DNA of 40,095 nt. It comes from Candidatus Multiplicimicrobium inquinatum. GTDB taxonomy: Bacteria; Omnitrophota; Omnitrophia; Omnitrophales; Aquincolibacteriaceae. The notes beneath the pieces were generated by a model, which saw only the letters and a list, made by a program, of their open reading frames with translations, made no database searches and had not been told where the DNA came from. The stretch spans positions 1-40,095 of the forward strand of contig DDUN01000061.1 of NCBI GenBank assembly GCA_002344825.1, read 5' to 3'. This document shows, in pieces, positions 24,533 through 30,431 of the stretch. A program made the position numbers and the translations under genes. The stretch's first letter is position 1, and each line of letters begins with the position of its first letter.

Positions 24533-25066
24533 TTAGATTCGTTCAACCTGCCAGTATTCAAGCTCAACAGGAGTTGCCCGTCCAAAAATCGTTACGCGAA
24601 CGCGCAACTTGCCGCGGTCCGGATTGATCTGTTCGATCACGCCGTTAAAGTTCGCAAAAGCACCTTCTTTAACGCGAACGCTTTCGCCCTCACTGAATTC
24701 AACCTTCGGCTTTGGCTTGGAAGTCTTTTCTTCCTGCCCCTGAATAATCTCGTTGATTTCCTTTTCAGACAAAGGAATCGGACGCTTACTTGATCCGACA
24801 AAACCCGAAACACCCGGTGTATTTTTAACGAGATACCAAGTCTCATCGCTCAAATCCATACGAACCAAAATGTATCCCGGAAAAAATTTGCGCTCACTGA
24901 TACGCTTCTTACCCGCTTTAACTTCACTTACTTTTTCAGTCGGAATCAAAACTTCCTGAATTTTTTCAGTCAACCCCTGCATTTGCGCGCGAACCATAAG
25001 ACCCGAACGCGCTTTTCCTTCAAGCCCTGTCTGCGTATGAACAACGTACCATTTAAGATCCGACAT
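24533..25066 (-). CDS. nusG: Transcription termination/antitermination factor NusG
   Basis: NusG binds RNA polymerase through its NGN domain and S10 or Rho through its KOW domain. The 177 residues have the NGN start KWYVVHTQTGLEGKARSGL, FFPGYILVRMDLSDETWYLVKNTPGVSGFVG, and a C-terminal KOW (GESVRVKEGAFANFNGVIEQI, about 126-146). It is 8 nt after secE, the common order. S10, its coupling partner, is in the same superoperon. Confidence 0.97.
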   Translation of the reverse strand: MSDLKWYVVHTQTGLEGKARSGLMVRAQMQGLTEKIQEVLIPTEKVSEVKAGKKRISERKFFPGYILVRMDLSDETWYLVKNTPGVSGFVGSSKRPIPLSEKEINEIIQGQEEKTSKPKPKVEFSEGESVRVKEGAFANFNGVIEQINPDRGKLRVRVTIFGRATPVELEYWQVERI

Positions 25067-25074
25067 AATTTCCC

Positions 25075-25266
25075 TTAACCCCGTCTAATCAAAAAGCTTA
25101 AAACCGATGAATTAACGATGTCGATAAAAAAGATCAACAGCGCCAAAAAAGCCGTCGCGATCATAACCACCATTCCCGCCTGAAAAACCTCAGCGCGCGG
25201 AGGCCAAGTCACCTTTTTCAACTCCAAAAAGATTTCCGTAAAAAATCCGCCAACCTTTTGAAACAT
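25075..25266 (-). CDS. secE: Preprotein translocase subunit SecE
   Basis: The small essential SecYEG subunit. The 63 residues are the minimal single-span form: an amphipathic N-terminus with EIFLELKKVTWPPRAEVFQ (the conserved K-x-V-x-W-P motif) and one transmembrane helix at about residues 31-52. It lies between tRNA-Trp and nusG. Confidence 0.95.
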   Translation of the reverse strand: MFQKVGGFFTEIFLELKKVTWPPRAEVFQAGMVVMIATAFLALLIFFIDIVNSSVLSFLIRRG

Positions 25267-25290
25267 AAATCTATTTCTCTTTCTTGATCA

Positions 25291-25306
25291 CTGCCTTCGC
25301 AGAGCC
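25291..25306 (-). repeat. Degraded copy of the small hairpin element (tRNA-Trp - secE spacer)
   Basis: In mRNA sense TTTTGGCTCTGC, loop GAAG, then GCAG. The 5' flank and a 4-bp stem are preserved, but the CAACCGC end is lost. It lies about 17 nt downstream of intact copy 10. Confidence 0.5.
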
Positions 25307-25322
25307 AAAACAAATCGTTCTT

Positions 25323-25344
25323 GCGGTTGCGCTTCGCGCAGAGC
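25323..25344 (-). repeat. Small hairpin element, copy 10 (after tRNA-Trp)
   Basis: GCTCTG / CAACCGC flanks, 5-bp stem TGCGC/GCGCA with loop GAA. It begins 9 nt after the 3' end of the tRNA, so the position rule holds for RNA genes too. Confidence 0.9.
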
Positions 25345-25353
25345 CGAATAATA

Positions 25354-25428
25354 CAGGCCTGGTAGGATTCGAACCTACAACAAGCGGTTTTGGAGACCGC
25401 CGCTCTAGCCAATTGGAGCTACAGGCCT
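25354..25428 (-). tRNA. tRNA-Trp (anticodon CCA)
   Basis: 75 nt without an encoded CCA end. The acceptor stem is AGGCCTG/CAGGCCT, the anticodon stem GCGGT/ACCGC with loop CTCCAAA (anticodon CCA), and the T arm GTAGG-TTCGAAT-CCTAC. The D arm GCTC..GAGC is complete. tRNA-Trp just upstream of secE is a widespread arrangement. Discriminator base is G. Confidence 0.97.
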
Positions 25429-25463
25429 ATGTCTCACAAAACTTCTGACCATCCGGAAATAAC

Positions 25464-25489
25464 GCCGGTTGAGCCAAAGGCTCAGAGGC
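25464..25489 (-). repeat. Small hairpin element, copy 11 (rpmG - tRNA-Trp spacer)
   Basis: GCCTCTG / CAACCGGC flanks, 6-bp stem TGAGCC/GGCTCA with loop TTT, starting 13 nt after the rpmG stop. The inner 24 nt are identical to the copy inside atpB at 30098-30121. Confidence 0.92.
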
Positions 25490-25502
25490 CATACAAAACT
25501 CG

Positions 25503-25658
25503 TTACTTCTTCTCTCGAAAAACGATATGCTTACGCAATACCGGACAATATTTCTTTCTTTCAAGGCGATCCGGATTCTGCTTCTTATTTTTCCGAGTCA
25601 TATAAGTCGTCGGGCTCGCAGGATCAGTTGCCACCAAAGTTATAATTTCGCTTGCCAT
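25503..25658 (-). CDS. rpmG: 50S ribosomal protein L33
   Basis: A 51-residue L33, read on the minus strand from ATG at 25656-25658 to TAA at 25503-25505. The sequence starts MASEIITLVATDPASPTTY, then MTRKNKKQNPDRLERKKYCP and ends RKHIVFREKK, the family pattern. Only one cysteine (C38) is present, so this is the zinc-free form, in contrast to the zinc-type S14 encoded in the same operon. It lies between tuf and tRNA-Trp, where rpmG is often found. Confidence 0.95.
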   Translation of the reverse strand: MASEIITLVATDPASPTTYMTRKNKKQNPDRLERKKYCPVLRKHIVFREKK

Positions 25659-25712
25659 CTTAATAGTTCCTAATTTATCAATATCGCCACAGAAAAAACT
25701 ACCGGCGAAGCC

Positions 25713-25736
25713 GCCGGTTGCACCGCGTGCAGAGAC
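25713..25736 (-). repeat. Small hairpin element, copy 12 (tuf-rpmG spacer)
   Basis: GTCTCTG / CAACCGGC flanks, inner stem TGCAC/GTGCA with loop GCG. The outer stem is GTC/GGC, with a T.G pair that is a wobble only in the mRNA sense. It follows the tuf terminator hairpin. Confidence 0.85.
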
Positions 25737-25741
25737 TAAAT

Positions 25742-25771
25742 AAATACCCCGCCGAAAACGGCGGGGTATTT
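25742..25771 (-). terminator. Terminator-like hairpin after tuf
   Basis: A perfect 13-bp stem (AAATACCCCGCCG and its complement) with a 4-nt loop (TTTT in mRNA sense), 5 nt past the tuf stop codon. The strand that follows is only weakly T-rich, so it may be a partial terminator or a 3'-protecting stem that lets tuf mRNA accumulate above the genes downstream. Confidence 0.7.
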
Positions 25772-25776
25772 GAATA

Positions 25777-26982
25777 TTACGCGATAATTTCGCTCACAAC
25801 ACCCGCGCCAACGGTTTTACCGCCTTCACGAATAGCGAAACGCAATTCTTTTTCCATCGCAACCTGGCTGATCAATTCACCCGTGATGGAAACGTTATCA
25901 CCAGGCATTACCATCTCGCGACCCTCCGGCAACTCAACGATACCGGTAACGTCGGTTGTGCGGAAGTAGAACTGAGGACGATATCCCTTAAAGAAAGGTG
26001 TATGACGTCCGCCTTCTTCTTTGCTCAAAATATAAACTTCAGCCTTAAACTTCTTATGCGGAGAAACTGAGTTTACAGCGCAAATAACCATACCACGCTG
26101 GATCTGATCTTTTTCAACACCGCGAAGAAGAAGACCAACGTTATCGCCGGCCTGACCCTGATCAAGCAACTTGCGGAACATTTCAACGCCGGTAACCGTC
26201 GTTTTCATCTTCTGACCATCAGCCTGAAGACCCACGATTTCAGCTTCATCACCCACTTTGATGATTCCGCGCTCAATACGGCCTGTCGCAACAGTTCCGC
26301 GACCGGAGATCGAGAAAACGTCTTCAACCGACATCAAAAACGGCTTGTCAACTTCACGCTTCGGCTCAGGAACATATTTATCCAACGCATCAATCAATTC
26401 TTCAATGCATTTGATCGAAGCGGGATCCTTCGGATTCTGCGCAGCCGGAAGACCGGAACCGCGAACAACCGGGATCTTGTCGCCGGGAAACTTATACTTT
26501 GTCAAAAGATCGCGAACCTCCATCTCAACGAGATCCAAAAGTTCTTTATCATCAACAAGGTCAATTTTGTTAAGGAACACAACAATCGCAGGAACACCCA
26601 CCTGACGAGCAAGCAAAATGTGTTCACGCGTCTGAGGCATCGGACCATCAACAGCGGACACAACGAGAATCGCTCCGTCCATCTGCGCTGCACCGGTGAT
26701 CATGTTCTTAATATAGTCAGCGTGACCCGGGCAATCAATATGCGCATAGTGACGCGTTGCAGAAGAATATTCAACATGCGAAACGGCAATAGTAACGATT
26801 TTGGAATCGTCACGAACAGTTCCGCCCTTAGCGATTTCCGCATAAGTTTTAATATCCGCAAGACCTTTTGCATTCTGAACCATGCAAAGCGCGGTTGTTA
26901 ACGTGGTTTTACCATGGTCGACGTGGCCAATAGTACCGACGTTCACGTGCGGTTTTGTTCTGTCAAATTTTTCTTTTGCCAT
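25777..26982 (-). CDS. tuf: Elongation factor Tu
   Basis: The GTPase that delivers aminoacyl-tRNA to the ribosome. The 401 residues start MAKEKFDRTKPHVNVG. An AGGAG lies 8 nt upstream of this ATG; the open frame reaches 27030, but the extra residues are unrelated to EF-Tu. G1 is GHVDHGKT (19-26), G3 DCPGHADY and G4 NKID. The C-terminal GGRHTPFFKGYRPQFYFRT is typical. It is the first protein gene of the superoperon, after tRNA-Thr, and not in the common place between fusA and rpsJ. Confidence 0.98.
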   Translation of the reverse strand: MAKEKFDRTKPHVNVGTIGHVDHGKTTLTTALCMVQNAKGLADIKTYAEIAKGGTVRDDSKIVTIAVSHVEYSSATRHYAHIDCPGHADYIKNMITGAAQMDGAILVVSAVDGPMPQTREHILLARQVGVPAIVVFLNKIDLVDDKELLDLVEMEVRDLLTKYKFPGDKIPVVRGSGLPAAQNPKDPASIKCIEELIDALDKYVPEPKREVDKPFLMSVEDVFSISGRGTVATGRIERGIIKVGDEAEIVGLQADGQKMKTTVTGVEMFRKLLDQGQAGDNVGLLLRGVEKDQIQRGMVICAVNSVSPHKKFKAEVYILSKEEGGRHTPFFKGYRPQFYFRTTDVTGIVELPEGREMVMPGDNVSITGELISQVAMEKELRFAIREGGKTVGAGVVSEIIA

Positions 26983-27006
26983 TGTCGTTCTCCTCTGTTT
27001 TGTTTT

Positions 27007-27028
27007 GCTCTGCGCAAAGCGCAACCGC
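27007..27028 (+). repeat. Small hairpin element, copy 13, reverse orientation (tuf leader)
   Basis: GCTCTG / CAACCGC flanks with stem TGCGC/GCGCA and loop AAA read on the plus strand, antisense to tuf. It is the only one of 19 copies oriented against the transcript. It lies in the tuf 5' leader, about 25 nt before the start codon. Confidence 0.88.
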
Positions 27029-27058
27029 ATTAAACTTATAAATTCATATCCGAAACTC

Positions 27059-27131
27059 AGCTGAAGATGGGAATCGAACCCACGACCTCGTCCTTACCAA
27101 GGACGTGCTCTACCAACTGAGCTACTTCAGC
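27059..27131 (-). tRNA. tRNA-Thr (anticodon GGT)
   Basis: 73 nt without encoded CCA. Acceptor GCTGAAG/CTTCAGC, D arm GCTC..GAGC, anticodon stem CGTCC/GGACG with loop TTGGTAA (anticodon GGT), T arm GTGGG-TTCGATT-CCCAT (closing T-arm pair G-T). It is the first gene after the strong promoter. tRNA-Thr next to tuf is a common arrangement. Confidence 0.97.
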
Positions 27132-27218
27132 ACCAGCTGAAGAAAAAATCTTTCTTTACCGCTCGCAGGGTAGAGAATACCCTATAGGGACTCCTGTCCT
27201 GAGGATAAAAGAGCTGAC

Positions 27219-27246
27219 ATTGTATCTGCGCTTTTTTGCATGTCAA
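27219..27246 (-). promoter_or_regulatory. Strong sigma-70-type promoter of the superoperon
   Basis: Minus-strand TTGACA at 27241-27246, a 16-nt spacer, and TACAAT at 27219-27224. Transcription should begin near 27212, about 80 nt before tRNA-Thr. The -35 box is perfect and the -10 box differs from TATAAT at one position. Confidence 0.85.
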
Positions 27247-27249
27247 TTC

Positions 27250-27277
27250 TTTTTTGGATTTTTTTCGATATTTTTTT
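27250..27277 (-). promoter_or_regulatory. Phased A-tracts upstream of the -35 box (UP-element-like)
   Basis: Runs of 6, 7 and 7 A residues (minus sense) at 27250-27255, 27259-27265 and 27271-27277, spaced roughly one helical turn apart and covering about -38 to -65. Such tracts bend DNA and bind the alpha C-terminal domains at rRNA-class promoters. Confidence 0.6.
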
Positions 27278-27428
27278 AGAAAATTTACTTTAGACCTGCT
27301 TTTAACTTAATTAACCTCCTGTGAAGCAAAAATACTTTATTAGTATAAAAAGAAATTTATTTAATTTTAATGATCTTAATTGCTTTATTTTGATAATTTT
27401 TGATTGCTTTGATCAAGTCTAACGAAAC

Positions 27429-27456
27429 TTGACCTTCGTCAACGTATGGATATAAT
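27429..27456 (+). promoter_or_regulatory. Promoter of gpmA
   Basis: TTGACC at 27429-27434, 16-nt spacer, perfect TATAAT at 27451-27456. The likely start is near 27462-27463, at the foot of a small hairpin GTCTTT/AAAGAC (27462-27477), leaving a leader of about 58 nt. Confidence 0.85.
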
Positions 27457-27520
27457 GCCCCGTCTTTTTTGAAAGACAGCTCTCATAATTATTGTCGCAA
27501 AATAAGCAAAGGGAAAAATC

Positions 27521-28159
27521 ATGGCCACTCTTATCCTTATCCGTCACGGTGAATCTCAATGGAACCTTGAAAACCGCTTTACAGGCTGGGTGGATGTGGA
27601 GCTTTCCGCAAAAGGAATTCAGGAAGCCGACAGTGCTGGCAAAAAACTGTCCGATTATAAAATCGATAAGGCCTACACCTCAACTTTGAAGCGCGCGATT
27701 AACACTTTGGATCTGGCATTAAAATCCGCGGGCAAAAATGGCCTGCCGATTGTGCGCGATGCGGCGTTAAATGAGCGGCATTACGGGGCCTTGCAAGGCT
27801 TAAATAAGTCTGAGACCGCAAAACTGTATAGTGACGAGCAGGTTCATATCTGGCGCCGCAGCTACGATATTCCGCCGCCAACTGAAAAAACTGATTTTAA
27901 CCCCGAAGGTATCAGCGAAAGCTTAAAAGACACGGGCGCACGCGCTATTCCTTATTTCGATAAGAATATTGCCGCCGATCTTAAAGCGGGGAAAAATGTG
28001 ATTGTGGCAGCGCATGGCAACAGTTTGCGTTCGATCGTGATGCATTTAGAGAATATGACCAAAGAGCAGGTTTTGGAACTCAATATTCCTACCGCCACAC
28101 CGCTTGTTTACGAGCTCGACAACAGCCTTAAGATTCTCTCAAAAAAAATCTTAAATTAA
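27521..28159 (+). CDS. gpmA: 2,3-bisphosphoglycerate-dependent phosphoglycerate mutase
   Basis: Interconverts 3- and 2-phosphoglycerate in glycolysis and gluconeogenesis via a phosphohistidine. The motif LIRHGESQWNLENRFTGW gives the phosphorylated His9 with Arg8. Arg58 is within TLKRAINT, Glu85 within LNERHYG and His165 within AAHGNS, so the active-site set is complete. The 212 residues are about 30-40 fewer than the E. coli enzyme, because the C-terminal tail and a loop are short, as in many bacterial short forms. The gene stands alone with its own promoter, and its stop overlaps that of the convergent gene. Confidence 0.95.
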   Translation: MATLILIRHGESQWNLENRFTGWVDVELSAKGIQEADSAGKKLSDYKIDKAYTSTLKRAINTLDLALKSAGKNGLPIVRDAALNERHYGALQGLNKSETAKLYSDEQVHIWRRSYDIPPPTEKTDFNPEGISESLKDTGARAIPYFDKNIAADLKAGKNVIVAAHGNSLRSIVMHLENMTKEQVLELNIPTATPLVYELDNSLKILSKKILN

Positions 28160-28905
28160 GAAGCGATTTCAACTGCCGCAGGGCTAAGCTCATCGGGAAT
28201 ATATCCGGCATTCTCTTCTGAAATTTTTTTAGCCTGATCCTGTAAGCTTTCTTCAATGGAAGAAACAAGCCCTTTGTATTCGGGAGCCGGCAAAACAGGC
28301 GGCACAGAAACACTCTCCATGCTTTTGACTAGCTCTGCGACAAACGCTCGGGCAACATCATGAAAGCTTGGCTCAAAACCCACAGTAATTTCCCTACTCG
28401 GAAGAGAAATATCTCTTTTCTGAAGCAAAGGGCCGGTCGCATCAGTCTCAGAAACCGCCTCTATATTAAAACGAGTCAAAAAAGGCGCGATTTGCAACCC
28501 TTTTTTGTCTGATTTTGAATCCGTTTTCACTAAAAGCTCTAAGTTTAAATGTCCGCTCACGCGGCGCATCAGCTCTATTTTATCGATGAAAAAATCCAGG
28601 CTTCGAAAATTGACTGTCTTTTCTTCATAAAAAAAATCCCCTGCTGTAGCTTCAACACGCCTGATTTCAAGAACATTTCCCCTGGGAAAACCATAAGGAT
28701 TACCGACCCGAACATCTTCAAAAACTAAAACAGACTGCTGTCCATCCCACCCTATCTTGCCAATGCTCAGTTCCACTCCCCAACTTAGCTCAAGCACGGA
28801 AGTCAGGATCGGCTTCGCAAGAAAAACACAGCAAAAAATTCCCGTGAAAATAATTCCAAAAAGCCAAACACAACAAAACAACAAAAACCGCATTATTTTC
28901 TTCAT
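28156..28905 (-). CDS. Membrane-anchored AsmA-like protein of unknown function
   Basis: I do not recognise this gene with certainty. The 249 residues begin with one transmembrane segment (about 7-30) and continue as a probably periplasmic domain. Residues 45-125 look like the N-terminal part of AsmA/DUF748-type proteins: short beta-like strands, VFEDVRVGNPYGFPRGNVLEI (60-81, with the typical N-P-x-G-F-P), and DKIELMRRVSGHLNLELL. The C-terminal 60 residues are Pro/Glu/Ser-rich. AsmA relatives are linked to lipid transport and the outer membrane, but no role can be assigned here. The start is uncertain; another ATG lies at 28893. It converges on gpmA with a 4-nt overlap. Confidence 0.65.
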   Translation of the reverse strand: MKKIMRFLLFCCVWLFGIIFTGIFCCVFLAKPILTSVLELSWGVELSIGKIGWDGQQSVLVFEDVRVGNPYGFPRGNVLEIRRVEATAGDFFYEEKTVNFRSLDFFIDKIELMRRVSGHLNLELLVKTDSKSDKKGLQIAPFLTRFNIEAVSETDATGPLLQKRDISLPSREITVGFEPSFHDVARAFVAELVKSMESVSVPPVLPAPEYKGLVSSIEESLQDQAKKISEENAGYIPDELSPAAVEIAS

Positions 28906-28912
28906 GTATTAC

Positions 28913-28940
28913 TTGACATTTTCCTTTCTTTCAGCATAAT
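28913..28940 (+). promoter_or_regulatory. Promoter of the atp-nuo operon
   Basis: Perfect TTGACA at 28913-28918, 16-nt spacer, CATAAT at 28935-28940 (TAATAT two bases further is an alternative -10). The predicted start is near 28947. The promoter overlaps the 5' region of the divergent AsmA-like gene, whose ATG is only about 10 nt away. Confidence 0.8.
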
Positions 28941-28947
28941 ATTCCCC

Positions 28948-28977
28948 GTTTCATTAGTAGTCGTAACTAATTGAAAC
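28948..28977 (+). promoter_or_regulatory. Stem-loop at the predicted 5' end of the atp transcript
   Basis: GTTTCA-TTAGT pairs with ACTAA-TGAAAC (11 bp with one bulged T, loop of 7 nt). It begins at about the predicted +1 position and ends 10 nt before the first start codon. Such 5' hairpins commonly slow RNase E-type decay; control of initiation is another possibility. Confidence 0.55.
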
Positions 28978-28987
28978 GATTAGGGTT

Positions 28988-29257
28988 GTGACAATCGTTT
29001 TTGTACACACCGTTCGCTGTTTAGCCGCCAAGGACCAGCAAATCGTTAAGATATTAAAAACTATCGGGCTCGCTTTCACCATTCCTACGGTTTTGGTTTG
29101 CGGTCCTCTGCTGGGATACGGCGTTGCGTATGCGTTAATGAAAAAAGGGGCGCCCCCCTTTATCTTGCCTCTCTTAGTAGGTGCGGGATCTATTTTAGCA
29201 TTAGTGCAGACTTTTAGAACGGTCAAATTGATCTTAAGCATTGAAGAGAAGCTATGA
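28988..29257 (+). CDS. ATP synthase-associated small membrane protein (AtpZ/AtpI-like)
   Basis: An 89-residue protein with two transmembrane helices (about 26-46 and 57-77) separated by a short basic turn (MKKG), the layout of AtpZ/AtpI proteins encoded at the head of many atp operons. These are proposed to help assemble the c-ring or to move Mg2+. The start is taken as GTG at 28988; no better in-frame start exists, and the Shine-Dalgarno is weak. The last codons overlap atpB by 4 nt (ATGA), which supports membership of the operon. Family assignment rests on size, topology and position more than on residue identity. Confidence 0.7.
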   Translation: MTIVFVHTVRCLAAKDQQIVKILKTIGLAFTIPTVLVCGPLLGYGVAYALMKKGAPPFILPLLVGAGSILALVQTFRTVKLILSIEEKL

Positions 29258-30129
29258 CTGACACACATACTGCAGCAACGGCGGAAGCAACTCATCACGT
29301 GGCGCACGCGGCTGAGCACCACCACGCTCCGCACGAACTGCCAAACTTCCTCACGCTGCTCTCCGGCAAATATGAAGACAATGCTGTTCTCCAATTTTTA
29401 CATCAGTGGGAAAATCTTTTTTTCTCGGGTGCTATTTTAGCTTTCATCTGCTTTATCTTTATCAAGGCCGCGCACGGCTACAGCCTAATCCCTCAGGGCT
29501 CGCGCAATTTCATGGAGGCGCTTGTTGAGGGCATCGAAAATTTTGTGGTCGGCGTCATGGGTGAAAACGGCCGCAAGCATGTCCCCTTCCTTGGCACCAT
29601 ATTTTTATATATTCTAATCATGAATTACTGCGGGATGGTGCCGCTTTTGAAAGCGCCTTCTTCGGCATGGAGCACCACTATCGCCCTTGCAACGATATCC
29701 GTTTTTTACATTCATATCGCAGGCCTTCGCGCGCTCGGCATCAAAACTTATTTGCACCACATTGCAGGCAGCCCTTCCAATGTGATTGCGTGGGTTATCG
29801 GCATCGTTCTGATTTTTCCGCTGAATCTCGTACTCGAGTACATGGCCGTTCCGCTCAGCTTGTCCCTGCGTTTGTTTGCCAATATTTCCAGTGAAGATCG
29901 CATGTTGCTAAATTTTGCCACGCTTAACACAACTGCTTTTTTCCCGTCATTCGGCGCTTCATTTTTACTTCAACTTTTTGCGAATATGATGGCCGTGCTT
30001 TTCAGCACTGTGCAGGCCTTCGTCTTTACTTTGCTTACCGCTGTTTATATCTACACCATGTCGCCGCACGGTGACGATCATGGCAGTGGTCATCATACCT
30101 CTGAGCCTTTGGCTCAACCGGGACATTGA
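29254..30129 (+). CDS. atpB: ATP synthase F0 subunit a
   Basis: The stator channel subunit that passes protons to the c-ring. The 291 residues contain several membrane helices and the key segment PLSLSLRLFANISSEDRMLLN (200-220), with the essential Arg206. The N-terminal tail is His-rich (six His among residues 14-27). The C-terminal tail after the last helix (MSPHGDDHGSGHH) ends in TSEPLAQPGH, which is encoded by a copy of the small hairpin element at 30098-30121. The tail is therefore probably an extension created by the element and not part of the ancestral protein. Confidence 0.96.
   Translation: MTDTHTAATAEATHHVAHAAEHHHAPHELPNFLTLLSGKYEDNAVLQFLHQWENLFFSGAILAFICFIFIKAAHGYSLIPQGSRNFMEALVEGIENFVVGVMGENGRKHVPFLGTIFLYILIMNYCGMVPLLKAPSSAWSTTIALATISVFYIHIAGLRALGIKTYLHHIAGSPSNVIAWVIGIVLIFPLNLVLEYMAVPLSLSLRLFANISSEDRMLLNFATLNTTAFFPSFGASFLLQLFANMMAVLFSTVQAFVFTLLTAVYIYTMSPHGDDHGSGHHTSEPLAQPGH
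30098..30121 (+). repeat. Small hairpin element, copy 14, inside the atpB coding end
   Basis: Identical over 24 nt to the inner part of copy 11 in the rpmG spacer: 6-bp stem TGAGCC/GGCTCA, loop TTT. It encodes T-S-E-P-L-A-Q-P at residues 282-289, two codons before the stop. Confidence 0.92.
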
Positions 30130-30181
30130 GAGAAAAGTTTGTTTTGCTAGTTTTTTAAAATTAAATGAAGGAGATCAAAAA

Positions 30182-30406
30182 ATGACACAGGAAGTAGCAC
30201 TTTCGTTAGCAGTTCCGCTCGCCCTCGGCATCGCAGCGTTCGGCGGCGGTCTCGGTATCGGTAAAGCCGTCGCATCCGCGATGGAAGCAATCGGCCGTCA
30301 GCCCGAAGCGCACGGAAAAATCATGGTAACCATGATCGTCGGCTGCGCACTTATCGAAGCTTTGACGATTTATGCGCTCATCATTGCTTTCATGAAGCTT
30401 GCTTAA
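30182..30406 (+). CDS. atpE: ATP synthase F0 subunit c
   Basis: The rotor-ring proteolipid. I start at ATG 30182 (MTQEVALSLA, 74 residues) because AAGGAG lies 9 nt upstream. The longer open frame from 30071 would overlap atpB. It has two helices around the polar loop RQPE (39-42), and the ion-binding Glu59 in CALIEALTIY. There is no Gln in the first helix at the Na+-ligand position and no Ser/Thr directly after Glu59, so a proton-driven ring is more likely than a sodium ring. Confidence 0.95.
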   Translation: MTQEVALSLAVPLALGIAAFGGGLGIGKAVASAMEAIGRQPEAHGKIMVTMIVGCALIEALTIYALIIAFMKLA

Positions 30407-30431
30407 TCGAAATCGATAACGCTTAAAACGT

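Larger units (their letters stand above)
27132..27520. other. Divergent intergenic region, promoters and AT-rich centre
   Basis: A 389-nt gap between tRNA-Thr and gpmA. It holds the minus-strand promoter and its leader (27132-27246), three phased T-runs, an AT-rich centre with no convincing open frame (27280-27425), and the plus-strand gpmA promoter. In the tRNA leader, CTTCAGC at 27136-27142 (minus sense) can pair with the tRNA 5' acceptor strand. Confidence 0.7.

Noticed and set aside
26983..27030. A 16-residue N-terminal extension of EF-Tu from the upstream ATG at 27030
   Set aside because: The added residues do not resemble EF-Tu, they would be encoded partly by the reverse-oriented hairpin element, and a good AGGAG precedes the ATG at 26982.
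27132..27211. A riboswitch or T-box in the leader before tRNA-Thr
   Set aside because: The leader is only about 80 nt, and I could not find a conserved aptamer or specifier arrangement, only short palindromes such as CCCTATAGGG.
30071..30181. A longer subunit c starting inside atpB
   Set aside because: The extra residues come from another frame of the atpB end, and the ATG at 30182 has its own AAGGAG and gives a normal 74-residue proteolipid.
30182..30406. A sodium-driven c-ring
   Set aside because: The Gln of the first helix and the Ser/Thr directly after the ion-binding Glu, both needed for Na+ binding in known rings, are absent.
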